From Cognatundibacterium squillarum (lineage in GTDB: Bacteria; Pseudomonadota; Gammaproteobacteria; Burkholderiales; Burkholderiaceae_D): a DNA stretch of 64,000 nt. Below the pieces are notes generated by a model. It did not search any database, had not been told where the DNA came from, and worked only from the letters and a program-made list of their open reading frames with translations. The translations under genes and the position numbers were made by a program. The stretch covers positions 1 to 64,000 of the forward strand of contig NZ_BMYU01000010.1 of NCBI RefSeq assembly GCF_014652435.1, given 5' to 3'. Shown here in pieces: positions 35,711 to 46,500 of this stretch (its first letter is position 1; every line of letters begins with the position of its first letter).

Positions 35711-37696
35711 ATGAATTCTTTACGTCGTCTGATACTGGCCGGTGCATTGCTCGCAGCACCGTTCATGACTATGCCGGCAATGGCAGATGCATCCATTCCG
35801 GTCGCGGATTTTTTTAAAGCATCACAGTATTCCGGTATTCCTTCCCTGTCACCGGATGGTAAAACGCTCGCGGTCCTGACGCCGCGCAATGGCCGCAATG
35901 TACTGGCGGTGATACGTCTCGATTCCCGCACACCAAGAGTGATTGCTTCCGATCCTGACTGGGATATTGCCAATCCGATCTGGGTGAATAACGAGCGTCT
36001 GGTGTTCAGCCTCAGTAAAGGCAAAGATGCTGTCTATGAAGACCAGCGCGGTGGTGGCTTGTTTGCGGTGAATACCGATGGCAGCCGTTTCCGTAAGCTG
36101 ACCCCGACGCTGAAAGAAGCGATGGGTAACAATATTCCGTACAAGCCGTATCAGGTGCTGGCGCGTGCCGGTGACGATTCCACCGATCTGATTGTGGTAA
36201 ATAACGAGCGTGGCCGTGATGCTGCCCTCGGTGCATCGGATGTTTTCCGTCTGGACACACTGACCGGCAAGGCAACCCTGCTCACCTTTAATAACCCCGG
36301 CAAAGTCAGCGAATGGACACTGGATCATGCCCGTGTTGTGCGCGCAGGCTCTGCACTGGATGTGGAGCCGGGTAGCAAACGCATTCGCCAGACGGTGTAT
36401 TACCGCGATGGAGAAAATGCACCGTGGAAAGCGATTTATCAGGCATTCATTGATGAAGGCCGTGAGATGGAAATCGCCGGTTTTGACTTCGATAATAAAA
36501 CCATGCTGGTCGCCGGTCGCTTTAATGGCCGTGATAAGAAAGCGGTTTATTTGTGGGATTTTGCCAAAAATACGGTCGGCGAAATGCTGGCAGATCATCC
36601 GCAGGCTGATGTGGAAAACGTTCGCTTTGACAGTAGCCGTAAAAAGATTGTCGGCGCACCGGTAGCAGCAATGAAACCGGAGTACGTGTATTTTGATGAA
36701 GATTACGCACGTCTGGATGCGACTTTCCGCGCCAGCTTCCCCGGACAAGAATATTTCTTCCAGTGGAGCGGTGACAGCGTTGTGGTGTATACCTACAGTG
36801 CAGCTAATCCGGGTTCAGTCTATTTTTACGATGTCGCTAAGCGCAAGCTGGAACCGTTGTATGTGATGAAGCCGGAACTGGAAGGCAAGAAGTTGTCTGA
36901 AACCAAAGTCATTCAGTACAACGCCCGTGACGGCTTGCCTGTCCCTGCGTATCTGACACTGCCGGAAGGAAAGAAAGCAGAAAAACTGCCGCTGATCGCC
37001 TTTGTTCACGGTGGGCCACATGCGCGTGACAGCTACGGTTACGATGGCATGGTGCAAATGCTGGCTTCACGTGGTTACGCTGTGTTGCAACCGCAATTCC
37101 GTATGTCCACCGGCTTTGGCTGGAAGCATCACACAGCAGGCTGGAAACAATGGGGTCTGGCGATGCAGGATGACGTGACGGATGGCGTGAAAAACCTGAT
37201 CAGTCAGGGTGTGGTTGATCCATCCCGCGTCTGCATTATCGGTGCCAGCTATGGCGGTTACGCGACCATGTACGGCCTTGCCAAAGATCCGGATCTGTAT
37301 CGCTGCGGTGTGAACTGGGTAGGTGTGACCGACGTGAAAATGCTGTTCACCGTAACGTGGTCAGATATGTCCGGTCCTTACATGGATAATCTGGGTCGTC
37401 TGATGCACGGTGATCCGGACAAAGACGGCGCTTACTTTGAAAAAGTATCCGCTATCGGCAACGCTGCCCGTATCAAAGCCCCTGTACTGATGGGTTACGG
37501 CAGTGAAGATATCCGCGTTCCGCTGATTCATGGTGAAAAAATGCGTGACAAGCTGCGCGCGCAAGGCAATGAAGTGGAATGGGTGGTGATGACCGGTGAA
37601 GAACATAACTGGTATCGCGAAGCCAACCGGATTGCCTGGGGTGAAAAAGTGGAAAAATTCCTCGCGAAGCATCTGGCACCTGCCAGTAAGCAATAA
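35711..37696 (+). CDS. Secreted S9-family (prolyl oligopeptidase-like) serine peptidase
   Basis: A 661-residue periplasmic or secreted peptidase. A signal peptide ends near MPAMADA, and an N-terminal beta-propeller (about 40-400) follows. The C-terminal alpha/beta-hydrolase domain has Ser in GASYGGYATM (about 513), Asp in GSEDIRVP (about 598) and His in GEEHNWY (about 632). Family members cleave small peptides or release N-terminal residues. Isopeptidases that open lasso peptides belong to the same superfamily and also sit near TonB receptors, so that is one alternative; I found no lasso precursor here. It lies between two TonB-dependent receptors, suggesting that it processes what they import. 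Confidence 0.86.
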   Translation: MNSLRRLILAGALLAAPFMTMPAMADASIPVADFFKASQYSGIPSLSPDGKTLAVLTPRNGRNVLAVIRLDSRTPRVIASDPDWDIANPIWVNNERLVFSLSKGKDAVYEDQRGGGLFAVNTDGSRFRKLTPTLKEAMGNNIPYKPYQVLARAGDDSTDLIVVNNERGRDAALGASDVFRLDTLTGKATLLTFNNPGKVSEWTLDHARVVRAGSALDVEPGSKRIRQTVYYRDGENAPWKAIYQAFIDEGREMEIAGFDFDNKTMLVAGRFNGRDKKAVYLWDFAKNTVGEMLADHPQADVENVRFDSSRKKIVGAPVAAMKPEYVYFDEDYARLDATFRASFPGQEYFFQWSGDSVVVYTYSAANPGSVYFYDVAKRKLEPLYVMKPELEGKKLSETKVIQYNARDGLPVPAYLTLPEGKKAEKLPLIAFVHGGPHARDSYGYDGMVQMLASRGYAVLQPQFRMSTGFGWKHHTAGWKQWGLAMQDDVTDGVKNLISQGVVDPSRVCIIGASYGGYATMYGLAKDPDLYRCGVNWVGVTDVKMLFTVTWSDMSGPYMDNLGRLMHGDPDKDGAYFEKVSAIGNAARIKAPVLMGYGSEDIRVPLIHGEKMRDKLRAQGNEVEWVVMTGEEHNWYREANRIAWGEKVEKFLAKHLAPASKQ

Positions 37697-37710
37697 GGTG
37701 TTTGATGTAA

Positions 37711-37742
37711 AAAAGCCAGTCAGATTTCTGACTGGCTTTTTA
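37711..37742. terminator. Bidirectional terminator between the S9 peptidase and the second receptor
   Basis: A 13-bp stem AAAAGCCAGTCAG/CTGACTGGCTTTT with a 4-base loop and A/T tracts at both ends. It sits between two converging genes. Confidence 0.92.
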
Positions 37743-37764
37743 TTGTCGCTAAACTTACAAGAAT

Positions 37765-40491
37765 TTAGAAACGATAGCTGCCGGAAACATAGACATAACG
37801 TCCGCGCGGGTCTCCGAATTCGCGATCGTAACCGATCGACGAGGAAACATCGAATGACGGATCACGGTTAAACAGATTATTAACACCAACGCGCAAAGTG
37901 GTATTTTTGAAACCTGTATAGGTAACGGATGCGTTTACAACTGTGGATGCACCGACCATGAAACCACGCTCGTACATGTCGTAATAGCGGTTAATCGTAT
38001 CATCCGGATTTCTCGGAACATGATAAGCCGAAGTGTATTTCAGGCTGGTGTTCGTTGCCCAGGCACCTTTTTCCCATGCAACCCCCAGATTGCCGATAAA
38101 TGAAGGATTGCGATACTGTCCGCTTTCGCAGCCCATCGTGCCGTGGCAATTAATCAGCGGATCGCCTTCCAGCAAAGAAGTGTCATATTTAACGGTATAA
38201 GTTGAATCACCGTAAATGCGGAATTTACCGGCTTCCGGTGTTTTGATCGTGTAACTTGCGTCCAGATCAAAACCGCTGGTGGTGACTTTACTGCGGTTGA
38301 TAAAACCAACAGTTAATTGCTTCAGACGGCCAACCAATGGACCCATTGCGGTACGTTGTGCCGGAGTGAGCGCATTGTATGCATCCAGATCATCCTGTGA
38401 TACCGGCAAACGGGTAACATTATTTTTGTATGCACCGTCTTCGCCGGCCAGGACGATATCGTTATCGAGCGAGTCGATACGGTTCGTCCATCGGATATTC
38501 CAGTAAGTCAGACCCAAACTCAGATTCTGGGTCGGTTCAAAAATAAAGCCGAGATTGAACTGTGATGATTTTTCCGGTTGCAGGTCTTTTGTACCGGACA
38601 CCAGCGACAGAACGCTGCCACTGCAAGACTGTTCAAAGTAGACGTTGCCGGTCAGGCAGCGTTTCGGATCGCGGGTCATACCAAAACCACCGCGACCTTC
38701 ACTGAAACGCTGAGACAACGATGGTGCGCGGAATCCGGTACTGTAGCTGGTACGAACCATCAGCTGATCCATTGCTTTCCAGCGTATGCCCAGCTTAGGG
38801 TTCGTCGTGCTGCCAGCATACTGGTAATTGTCATAGCGTACTGCAGCCTGGACTTCGAGTGATTTCAGTAATGGCAGGCTGACTTCACCAAACAGTGCTT
38901 TCAGGTTTTCTGAGCCATTAATGCCACGCAGAATGGTGTAGTTCGCGATTTCACCATTTTGCCATGCAGAGGACGGGGTATAGCTGATCGATTCACGTTT
39001 CGCTTCTGTTCCCAGCGCCAGTCCGATCGCACCGCCCGGCAGCTTGCTCAGTTCGGTGGAAGCCAGCAGTTTTACAAAGTCTGTTTTGGCTTTGGTTTTG
39101 ACAAACTGATCCGCAGTCAGCTCATTGATGATCTGCGCAGAGTTATTGTTGCCGCCAAAAGGATTGAATTTGCCGGTATTCAGATAATCCTGCATTTTGT
39201 CGTGCATATAAGAACCCAGCACGCGGATATCACCGCGCTCTTCGCTGTGCCCTGCGCTGAATGACAGTTCCCAGTCTTTCAGAGTCGTTTTTGCTCCTGC
39301 CACCATCCAGACAGAGTTCACATCAGACTTTGCACCACCCTCAGCGGCAGGGAACAGGCGACGAATGACAACCGGAACTCCGTAGGTATTGAATGGATTG
39401 TTGGCTGCGACACGCATTGCCCCTGAACGGTCTGCATTTTGGATCCACGAAGGTGGCGCAGTCATTTTGGTGTCGTAGTGATTCATGAACAACTGTGCGA
39501 ACAGTGAGGTGTTTTCACTGACGTCGTAATTCAGTACCGATGTCAGGCTGTAGCGATTCATCGGGGAGCGCAAGTCTATGCCTTCGGCCGTTGAGTACAT
39601 ACAGGCATTGCGGTTTGGTGCGGCAAACCACTCAGGTGCATCGGGATATGGTTTTGTGTGTGCGGCATCGCATGCCGGATCGGGCATACGTTGCGAACCT
39701 CCCAAGGATAAGGTGCCCGGATCAGTCCCTTTTGCGCCATATACTGAACCCTGGTACAGACCGCCCATGGAAGTGAAGTCGGTTTTATTGGCCCAGTCAC
39801 GGTCTTTGCCGCGGATAGCCTGCGTTTTTTCAGCGGACAGTGCATAAGTCAGGTTGAAGTTATCCTGACCGCGGTCACCGAAACCGCCGGAAACAGAGGC
39901 TTTACCTACGCCGCCGTCATTCCAGGTCGTTCTGCCGATACTTGCATCAACGGTGACACCGGTCGATGACTGTTTGGTAATGAAGTTAATCACGCCGCCG
40001 ACTGCATCAGTGCCGTAAATCGCTGAAGCACCGTCTTTTAACACTTCAACGCGTTCAATCGCGGCCAGTGGCAGGGTATTCAGGTCAACTGATGTACCGC
40101 CGGAATAGCCGTCAGAACCGGACATCGGCAAACGGTAACCGTTCAGCAGTACCAAAGTTGGTAAGCCACGCAGGCTGGCTTCGGTTGCACCATTACGGAA
40201 TGAATTTGATCCTGCGTACTCTCCGCCGTTATTGCCAATTGCTGCCAGATCACGCATCAGATCCATGACTGAGGTAGCACCCGAGCGGGCGATTTGCTCT
40301 TTGGTGATGGTCGTTACCGGTGAAACGCCTTCTTTATCGAGGCGTTTAATATTGGAACCGGTAATTTCAACACGCTGCACCTTTGGTTCGGCGGTACTTT
40401 TTTCCTGCGCAACAGCGGGCAGAATCGCAACGCCCGCCAGACTGGCCAGTGCCATGCGAACCAAAGCAACACTAGTTTTTGTTGTGAACAT
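37765..40491 (-). CDS. TonB-dependent outer-membrane receptor
   Basis: A 908-residue outer-membrane transporter. A signal peptide ends near VAQEK, and VQRVEITGSNIKRL lies near residue 36. A plug domain (GATSVMDLMRDL, LVLLNGYRLPMSG, IERVEVLKDGASAIYGTDAVGGVINFI) follows, then a beta-barrel ending YVYVSGSYRF. The shared TonB-box/plug motif with the receptor at 32802-35555 marks them as paralogues or close relatives. It converges on the S9 peptidase, with a terminator in between. The substrate cannot be inferred. A conserved GCTATTGCAAA repeat pair and a TCCGGT/ACCGGA dyad lie in its upstream region. Confidence 0.9.
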   Translation of the reverse strand: MFTTKTSVALVRMALASLAGVAILPAVAQEKSTAEPKVQRVEITGSNIKRLDKEGVSPVTTITKEQIARSGATSVMDLMRDLAAIGNNGGEYAGSNSFRNGATEASLRGLPTLVLLNGYRLPMSGSDGYSGGTSVDLNTLPLAAIERVEVLKDGASAIYGTDAVGGVINFITKQSSTGVTVDASIGRTTWNDGGVGKASVSGGFGDRGQDNFNLTYALSAEKTQAIRGKDRDWANKTDFTSMGGLYQGSVYGAKGTDPGTLSLGGSQRMPDPACDAAHTKPYPDAPEWFAAPNRNACMYSTAEGIDLRSPMNRYSLTSVLNYDVSENTSLFAQLFMNHYDTKMTAPPSWIQNADRSGAMRVAANNPFNTYGVPVVIRRLFPAAEGGAKSDVNSVWMVAGAKTTLKDWELSFSAGHSEERGDIRVLGSYMHDKMQDYLNTGKFNPFGGNNNSAQIINELTADQFVKTKAKTDFVKLLASTELSKLPGGAIGLALGTEAKRESISYTPSSAWQNGEIANYTILRGINGSENLKALFGEVSLPLLKSLEVQAAVRYDNYQYAGSTTNPKLGIRWKAMDQLMVRTSYSTGFRAPSLSQRFSEGRGGFGMTRDPKRCLTGNVYFEQSCSGSVLSLVSGTKDLQPEKSSQFNLGFIFEPTQNLSLGLTYWNIRWTNRIDSLDNDIVLAGEDGAYKNNVTRLPVSQDDLDAYNALTPAQRTAMGPLVGRLKQLTVGFINRSKVTTSGFDLDASYTIKTPEAGKFRIYGDSTYTVKYDTSLLEGDPLINCHGTMGCESGQYRNPSFIGNLGVAWEKGAWATNTSLKYTSAYHVPRNPDDTINRYYDMYERGFMVGASTVVNASVTYTGFKNTTLRVGVNNLFNRDPSFDVSSSIGYDREFGDPRGRYVYVSGSYRF

Positions 40492-40808
40492 ACATACTCC
40501 TGAAGTGTCCGGTAAGACCGGATATTGAGCGAGGGAAGGTTGCGCCTTCTCTCTGAAGAAAAAAGGTTGGCTATTGCAAATAAGAAATTATAGCAATGAA
40601 ATATGCTGTAAATATATTTAAAGGCAGTGCATTAAATCAGTTTTCTTGGAATTTCTTTTAGCTATTGCAAAAATTTTGAAAAATATGAGTTTTGGTGAAT
40701 ATTAAACAGTGGCGTTGATGTCAAAACACTACAATGACAAGGATATGATTCGGGCCGCCACCGTATCGTAAAATGGCAAACTCAACATAAGTGCAACAGG
40801 AGCAGGCA
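40492..40808. other. Divergent region between the second receptor and ybaK
   Basis: About 317 bases with no gene. It contains the dyad TCCGGTAAGACCGGA at 40508-40522 (approximate) in the receptor leader, and two copies of GCTATTGCAAA at 40570-40580 and 40661-40671. Both repeats are near AT-rich promoter-like sequence. Confidence 0.4.
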
Positions 40809-41297
40809 TTGGCCAAGAAAGAACACGTATCAGAGACACCGGCAACCCAGTGGCTGAAGCAGCGCAAGGTTGCGTTTGGTGAGCATCCTTATCCGTATGA
40901 AGAGCACGGCGGCACTGCGGTGTCATCGCGTGAACTGGGTGTGGACGAGCATGTGGTGATTAAAACGCTGGTGATGCAGGATGAAAAAGCGCAGCCGCTG
41001 ATTGTGCTGATGCACGGCGATAAAAAAGTATCGACCAAAAATCTGGCACGTCAGGCCGGTTGTAAATCGGTAGAGCCGTGCAAGCCGGAAGTGGCGCAAC
41101 GCCATTCCGGTTATCTGGTGGGCGGCACATCGCCGTTCGGTACACGTAAAGCGATGCCGGTGTATGTGGAACGTTCGGTGCTGGCGCTGGAGCGGATTTA
41201 TATCAATGGCGGCCGCCGCGGTTTTCTGGTGTCGATTGATCCGTCACAGTTACCATCTTTATTGCCGGTTACAGCAGTGGATGTGGCAATCGATTAA
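40809..41297 (+). CDS. ybaK: Cys-tRNA(Pro) / Cys-tRNA(Cys) deacylase YbaK
   Basis: YbaK hydrolyses Cys-tRNA(Pro), removing mischarged tRNA. The protein is 162 residues from the start I prefer. It shows the conserved AKKEHVSETPATQWL start, VDEHVVIKTLVMQ, HGDKKVSTKNLAR, the substrate-pocket segment YLVGGTSPFG and INGGRRGFLV. I place the start at TTG 40809, 7 bases after an AGGAG-type site, because the family begins at AKKEHVSETPATQ; GTG 40791 is the alternative but has no ribosome-binding site. Neighbours are unrelated. Confidence 0.88.
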   Translation: MAKKEHVSETPATQWLKQRKVAFGEHPYPYEEHGGTAVSSRELGVDEHVVIKTLVMQDEKAQPLIVLMHGDKKVSTKNLARQAGCKSVEPCKPEVAQRHSGYLVGGTSPFGTRKAMPVYVERSVLALERIYINGGRRGFLVSIDPSQLPSLLPVTAVDVAID

Positions 41298-41424
41298 GCA
41301 TCGCGGCAACACCACAGGCTTACCACACCGGCAGTAGGGAAATCCGGTCTGCTTCCGGTAAAATAGCGTTTTTATCTCATTTTGAAGGGAGAATCTGCGT
41401 GATTCCCCGATTTTCAGGAAGTTT

Positions 41425-42033
41425 ATGAATACTCTGATTGCGGTTGTACTGGCGTATCTGTTGGGTTCGGTATCGTTTGCGGTAGTGGTCAGTAAGCTGA
41501 TGGGCTTGTCCGATCCGCGCACCTATGGCTCCAAAAATCCCGGCGCGACCAATGTGTTGCGTAGCGGCAATAAGGCGGCGGCCATTCTGACTTTACTGGG
41601 CGATGCGGTCAAAGGTTGGCTGGCGGTATGGCTGGCGCAGCGTTACGCCCATGCCGCTGATTTGTCGGAAGCCGGTATCGCGCTGGTCGGGCTGGCGGCA
41701 TTTATCGGCCATTTGTGGCCCGTATTTTTCCGCTTTATCGGCGGTAAAGGTGTCGCTACCGCTGCCGGTGTGCTGATCGGGATTCGCTGGGAACTGGGGC
41801 TGGGCGTGCTGGCAGTCTGGCTGCTGGTGGCGTTTGCCACCCGTTACTCCTCGCTGGCCGCACTGATCGCCGCAGCTTCTGCGCCGATGATCTACGGCAT
41901 GGTGTTTGGTTCTGATGCCGTATTGCTGGCGATTTTCATCATGAGCGGCTTACTGATTTACCGTCACCATCAGAATATTGCGAATCTGATGAGTGGCAAG
42001 GAAAGCAAAATCGGCAGTAAGAAAAAAGCCTGA
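41425..42033 (+). CDS. plsY: Glycerol-3-phosphate acyltransferase PlsY
   Basis: PlsY transfers an acyl group from acyl-phosphate to glycerol-3-phosphate, the first step of phospholipid synthesis in many bacteria. The 202-residue membrane protein has [33 protein letters not shown] (glycerol-phosphate loop), [21 protein letters not shown], and about five helices. It starts at ATG 41425 with AGGAAG upstream and ends in a strong terminator. It converges on tsaD, a pairing found in many proteobacteria. Confidence 0.95.
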   Translation: MNTLIAVVLAYLLGSVSFAVVVSKLMGLSDPRTYGSKNPGATNVLRSGNKAAAILTLLGDAVKGWLAVWLAQRYAHAADLSEAGIALVGLAAFIGHLWPVFFRFIGGKGVATAAGVLIGIRWELGLGVLAVWLLVAFATRYSSLAALIAAASAPMIYGMVFGSDAVLLAIFIMSGLLIYRHHQNIANLMSGKESKIGSKKKA

Positions 42034-42060
42034 CGCTAACCCTGTCAGCTGAAGAAAACG

Positions 42061-42094
42061 AAACGCGCTGTGTTACTGAACAGCGCGTTTTTTT
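42061..42094 (+). terminator. Terminator of plsY
   Basis: An 11-bp stem AAACGCGCTGT/ACAGCGCGTTT with an 8-base loop, ending in seven T. Confidence 0.9.
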
Positions 42095-42125
42095 ATGGCT
42101 GCAGCATCTGCAAAGTGGTGAGTGA

Positions 42126-42222
42126 TTGTGCAGAACTCCGCATCAGGCATTTCCGGAGAGCCGGACTTTCTGCCGACGACCGACGGATCGCTGTGCGAAA
42201 GTCCGCATTTGGGCTGTTTCCG
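42126..42222 (-). repeat. Dispersed intergenic repeat, copy C
   Basis: Most divergent copy. Read on the plus strand it keeps TTGTGCA, CCGGACTTTCTGCCGACGAC, CGCTGTGC and CCGCATTT, which match the complement of copy D in order and spacing. It lies between the converging plsY and tsaD genes. Confidence 0.7.
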
Positions 42223-42334
42223 GGGCTCTTCAGGCACCCGGAAGCTTGCCGGGGCGTTCTCTTGCTATTCGCAGACAGCAAGTGGGCGACTATCTGCGTA
42301 CTGAGGAAGGGCAGGCGGCGGAGCAGCGCAGGGA

Positions 42335-43369
42335 TCAGCCCTGCGCGGTATTCAGACCTTGTAAAGCCCAGCGCGGATTGACGTTGAAGCCGTATTCACT
42401 GCGCGCGAGTGTGGGATCGGACTGCAGGCGCATCGCACCGGCAAACGCAATCATCGCGCCGTTATCGGTACAGAATTCCAGCTCCGGATAAAACACCTGA
42501 TATTTGCGTCGGGCGGCCGCCGTGTTCAGCGCATTGCGCAGCTGGCGGTTAGCACCGACACCACCGGCAATCACCAGACGCTGCAGGCCGGTTTCTTTCA
42601 GCGCTTTCATGCATTTATGCACCAGCACTTCCACAATCGCATCGACAAAGCCGCGTGCGATATCGGCTTTGACGGTATCGGATAAAGGTTCAGGCTGGGC
42701 TTTGACTGCGGTCAGCACGGCGGTTTTCAGGCCGGAAAAACTGAACTGGAAATCTTTGGAATGCATCATCGGACGCGGAAACTGGAAGCTGTCCGGATTA
42801 CCCTGTTCCGCCAGTTGTGAAATTGCCGGACCACCCGGATACGGCAAGCCCAGCAGTTTGGCGGATTTGTCGAACGCTTCGCCGGCCGCATCATCCAGCG
42901 TTTCGCCGAGCAGCGTGTACTGACCGACGCCATCAACCCGCATCAGCTGGGTATGACCGCCGGATACCAGCAAGGCCACAAACGGGAAAGACGGCGGATT
43001 GCTCGCCAGCAGCGGCGAAAGTAAATGGCCTTCCAGATGGTGAACGCCGATCACCGGTTTGTTCAGCGCCATCGCCAGACCGTTGGCAAACGATGCGCCA
43101 ACCAGCAAAGCGCCGGCCAGACCCGGCCCTTGTGTAAAAGCAATCGCATCAATCGCTTCACGCTGTACACCGGATTCCGCAAACACTTGCTCCAGTAAGG
43201 GCAGAGTGCGGCGAATGTGATCGCGCGATGCCAGTTCCGGCACCACGCCACCGTACTCCTGATGCATGGCGATTTGTGAATGCAGGGCATGCGCCAGCAA
43301 ACCCTTTTGGGTGTCATAAAGAGCAAGACCTGTCTCATCACAAGAGGATTCAACGCCGAGTACGATCAT
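42335..43369 (-). CDS. tsaD: tRNA N6-adenosine threonylcarbamoyltransferase TsaD
   Basis: TsaD transfers threonylcarbamoyl to A37 of ANN-reading tRNAs. The 344-residue protein has [14 protein letters not shown], the metal ligands His 111 and His 115 in [46 protein letters not shown] and [13 protein letters not shown]. It lies downstream of the large sensor kinase gene on the same strand, about 166 bases away. Its partner tsaE is at 24070-24555. rpsU, often beside tsaD, is not present. Confidence 0.96.
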   Translation of the reverse strand: MIVLGVESSCDETGLALYDTQKGLLAHALHSQIAMHQEYGGVVPELASRDHIRRTLPLLEQVFAESGVQREAIDAIAFTQGPGLAGALLVGASFANGLAMALNKPVIGVHHLEGHLLSPLLASNPPSFPFVALLVSGGHTQLMRVDGVGQYTLLGETLDDAAGEAFDKSAKLLGLPYPGGPAISQLAEQGNPDSFQFPRPMMHSKDFQFSFSGLKTAVLTAVKAQPEPLSDTVKADIARGFVDAIVEVLVHKCMKALKETGLQRLVIAGGVGANRQLRNALNTAAARRKYQVFYPELEFCTDNGAMIAFAGAMRLQSDPTLARSEYGFNVNPRWALQGLNTAQG

Positions 43370-43535
43370 GGTGGTCGGATTCCTGAAAAAGCTGTTGCGA
43401 TTGCGTGTGCAATCTGTGCAGGGTGAACATCGAAAATGGAAAGCGCAGTGTCAGCAATACAGCCTGACAGCATGTGCGCCGCGCGTGCCGGAGTGGCAAC
43501 TGCCTGTCTGTGCCATCGTCAGCGCGAACCCGGCA

Positions 43536-46500
43536 TTATACCTGCTCAGCGGGCAGCGGGCTGCACGGCAGCTCCACGTAAAAGCAGGTACCTTGTCCCG
43601 GTTCAGAGTCAAAGCCGATTTGTCCGCCCATGCGTTCCACCAGTTCGCGGGTAATCGCCAGCCCCAGCCCGGTTCCGCCGCGTTCACGGGTATCGGAAGA
43701 ATCCGCCTGCGCGAATTTCTGGAAAATGCGCGGACGGAATTCCGGCGGAATGCCGCTGCCCTGATCGCAGACTTCCACCCGCACCCGTTCGCCCGCCATG
43801 CTGGCCCGTACCGAAACGGTTTCGCCGGACGGCGAATATTTCACAGCATTGGACAATAAATTCGACAGCACCTGCATAAAGCGCAGGTTATCCACTTCTA
43901 CACTGACTGCAGGTACATCACCCTGTAATGCCAGCCGGACAGCGCGTCTTGCGCCGAAGGTCTGATTGCTGTCGATTCCCTGTTGCAGCAGTGGTTCCAG
44001 CGCCAGTGTCTGTATATGCAGTGCCAGCTGACCTGCAGACAATTTTTCCATATCCAGCAAATCATTGATCAGGCTGGTCAGGCGCTGACTGTTTTGTGCC
44101 GCGATATTCAGCAGCGGTGCCAGCGATGGCGGTAAGTCACCGGTAGCGCCGCCGAGTATCAGACTCAGCGCGCCGGAGATCGAAGTCAGCGGCGTGCGTA
44201 ATTCATGGCTGACCGTAGAAATAAATTCCGACTTAATGTTTTCCAGACGTTTGCGCTCGGTGATGTCGCGCAGCAGGGCAATGTATAAAGGTTTGCTCTG
44301 GCGACGCACCACCGACACCGACACATCCACCGTGATGACATGGCCGTCCTGACAACGCGCTTCCAGTTCACGCGGTGCGGCTGGCAAATTCCCCGGCAAC
44401 ATGGCGCGGATTTCTGACAGCACATTCCATTGTTCATCCTGATTCGCAAACAGGCAGCGCACATGCTGACCGATTAAATCTTCTTTCTCGTAACCGAACA
44501 GGCGGGCTGCAGCCGGATTGATCGCATCCAGCAAACCCTGATGGCTGATGGTGACGATGCCTTCCGACACATTATCCAGAATCGCCTGAATATGGGCGGC
44601 ATGTTCCTGCAGCGTTTGCGCCTGTTCTTTTTGTGCGGTGATATCCTGTACGATGCCGTAGACACTGGATAATTGCTGATCTTTTAACTGAGGAACAGCA
44701 ATCACCCGTACCCAGCGCAGATTCAGCAGCGGCGTGATTAATTTAAATTCCTGATCAAATCCTATGCCTTCATGCACGGCGCTGTTGAGTAAGCCTGCCA
44801 GCCGGTCTCGGTGTTTTCCGGCTTTGTAAAATGCCAGTACCTGTTCTGCTGAGCTGACTTCCTTGTCACCCGCCTCATGGATTTCACGTGTCACGCGGCT
44901 CCAGAAGAACTGGCCGCTGCCGATGTCGTATTCCCAAGTACCGATTCTTGCGGCGGCATTCGACTGTTCCAGCAGGGCATAGGCATGTGCCAGTTTTTCT
45001 TCTGCCAGCCTTTCCTGCGTGATGTCCTGATGACTGCCGGACATGACCAGCGGATTGCCGTCATTGTCCCAACTGACGACGCAGCCACGGTCGCGTATCC
45101 AGACCCAGTGGCCGTTTTTGTGGCGCAGCCGGGTGACCAGATCAAAAAACGGGATTTCGCCGCGGAAGTGCCGCTCCACCATCGCCGTGACTGCGGGTTT
45201 ATCGTCGGGATGCAGAATATCCAGCCAGGTAGCGGCAGATGTCGGCTGCAATTCTTCCAGCGTGTAACCCAGCATTTGCGCCCAGCGTTCGTTAAACACG
45301 GTATTACCGGTTGGGATATGGCATTCCCAGGTGCCGATCTGCGTACCTTCAATGATATTCGCCAGCCGGCGTTCACTTTCCTGATGCTGCTTGCGGTAGC
45401 GCCACGCAGACACCAGTTGCCCGATCGCGATCAGCACCGGATGCAGGATTTCCGCATTGCCGGCTTCATAGCCACCGGCCCGGTTTCCCAGACCAACCAC
45501 TGCCAGCATTTGTCCCTGATGATGCACAGGCAAGCCCATAAACGCTTTCAGCGGTGGATGACCTTCCGGTGTGCCGCCGGAACGCGGATCCTGTGCCGGA
45601 TCATTCGAAATCACGATTTCCCGCGATGTCATGACTTTGCCGAACAGCGAATTCAGATTGCGGAATTCGATGCCCTTGGTTTTACTTAAACGATAATGTT
45701 CGTGGCTGTGCTGATCCCAGGCGATGTTGGTCACCGCAAACAATTTCAGATACGGCTGACCGTGTTCGTACAGCACTTCGCCGATAAAACCGAATTCACT
45801 GTCGGTCAGTTGCGTCACGCGGTCCAGCAGTAATTCAAAACCGGGATTTAAATCGTCGCCGCTGATGAAATAACTCTGCGCTTTTGCAATCGCTTCATTA
45901 ATTTGCTGCTGCTGATGCAGCGAACGGTCCAGTTCCAGCCGGCGCAGGGTTGCGCTGATCCAGTCGGAAAGAATCGTGATGAATTCAATTTCTGGATCTG
46001 TGAAAGCTTGCTGCCGTGGCTGACGCGATGAAAATCCCAGCGTGCCGTAGCGCACCTGATTCACAAAGACCGGTGCGCCTGCATAGCATTCCTGGCCGAA
46101 ACGCTGATAGCTGGGATGGCTGGCATACGGGCTGAGCGCCATGTGCTCAATACACAGAACCTGATGGGTATGGTTCAGTAAATCGGAATAGGATGCGCCG
46201 CGCGGTACCGGAAACACATTCAGTAAGGGGTCCTGTTCCGGATAGTGCGCGAGTAAATCAATCTGATCGCCCTGAATTCTGGAAATCACGGCGCGCTCCA
46301 TTTGCAGATACTCGCAACCGAGTGCCAGCATATCGCGCAGCAACATCAGGTTGTCTTCCGATGACAGTGCGGTAATACGGGTCAGCGTCAGTAAAGCACC
46401 GTGCTGGCGCTGTGCCAGCATGCCGCGGACTTCGGCTTCCACGCAATCGGCCAGATCGCGTAAACCTGCCAGTTGTTGCTGTGTGGGCTGCATTGCTTCA

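Larger units (their letters stand above)
42034..42334. other. Non-coding stretch between plsY and tsaD
   Basis: About 300 bases between converging genes. It contains the plsY terminator (42061-42094) and copy C of the dispersed repeat (42126-42222). Nothing else is identified. Confidence 0.6.

Noticed and set aside
40791..40808. GTG start for ybaK at 40791
   Set aside because: No ribosome-binding site is present before it; an AGGAG-type site and the family N-terminus support TTG 40809 instead.
42093..42491. Short frames inside copy C of the dispersed repeat
   Set aside because: Frames in all four repeat copies give related peptides, which follows from the shared DNA; they have no consistent start, length or ribosome-binding site.
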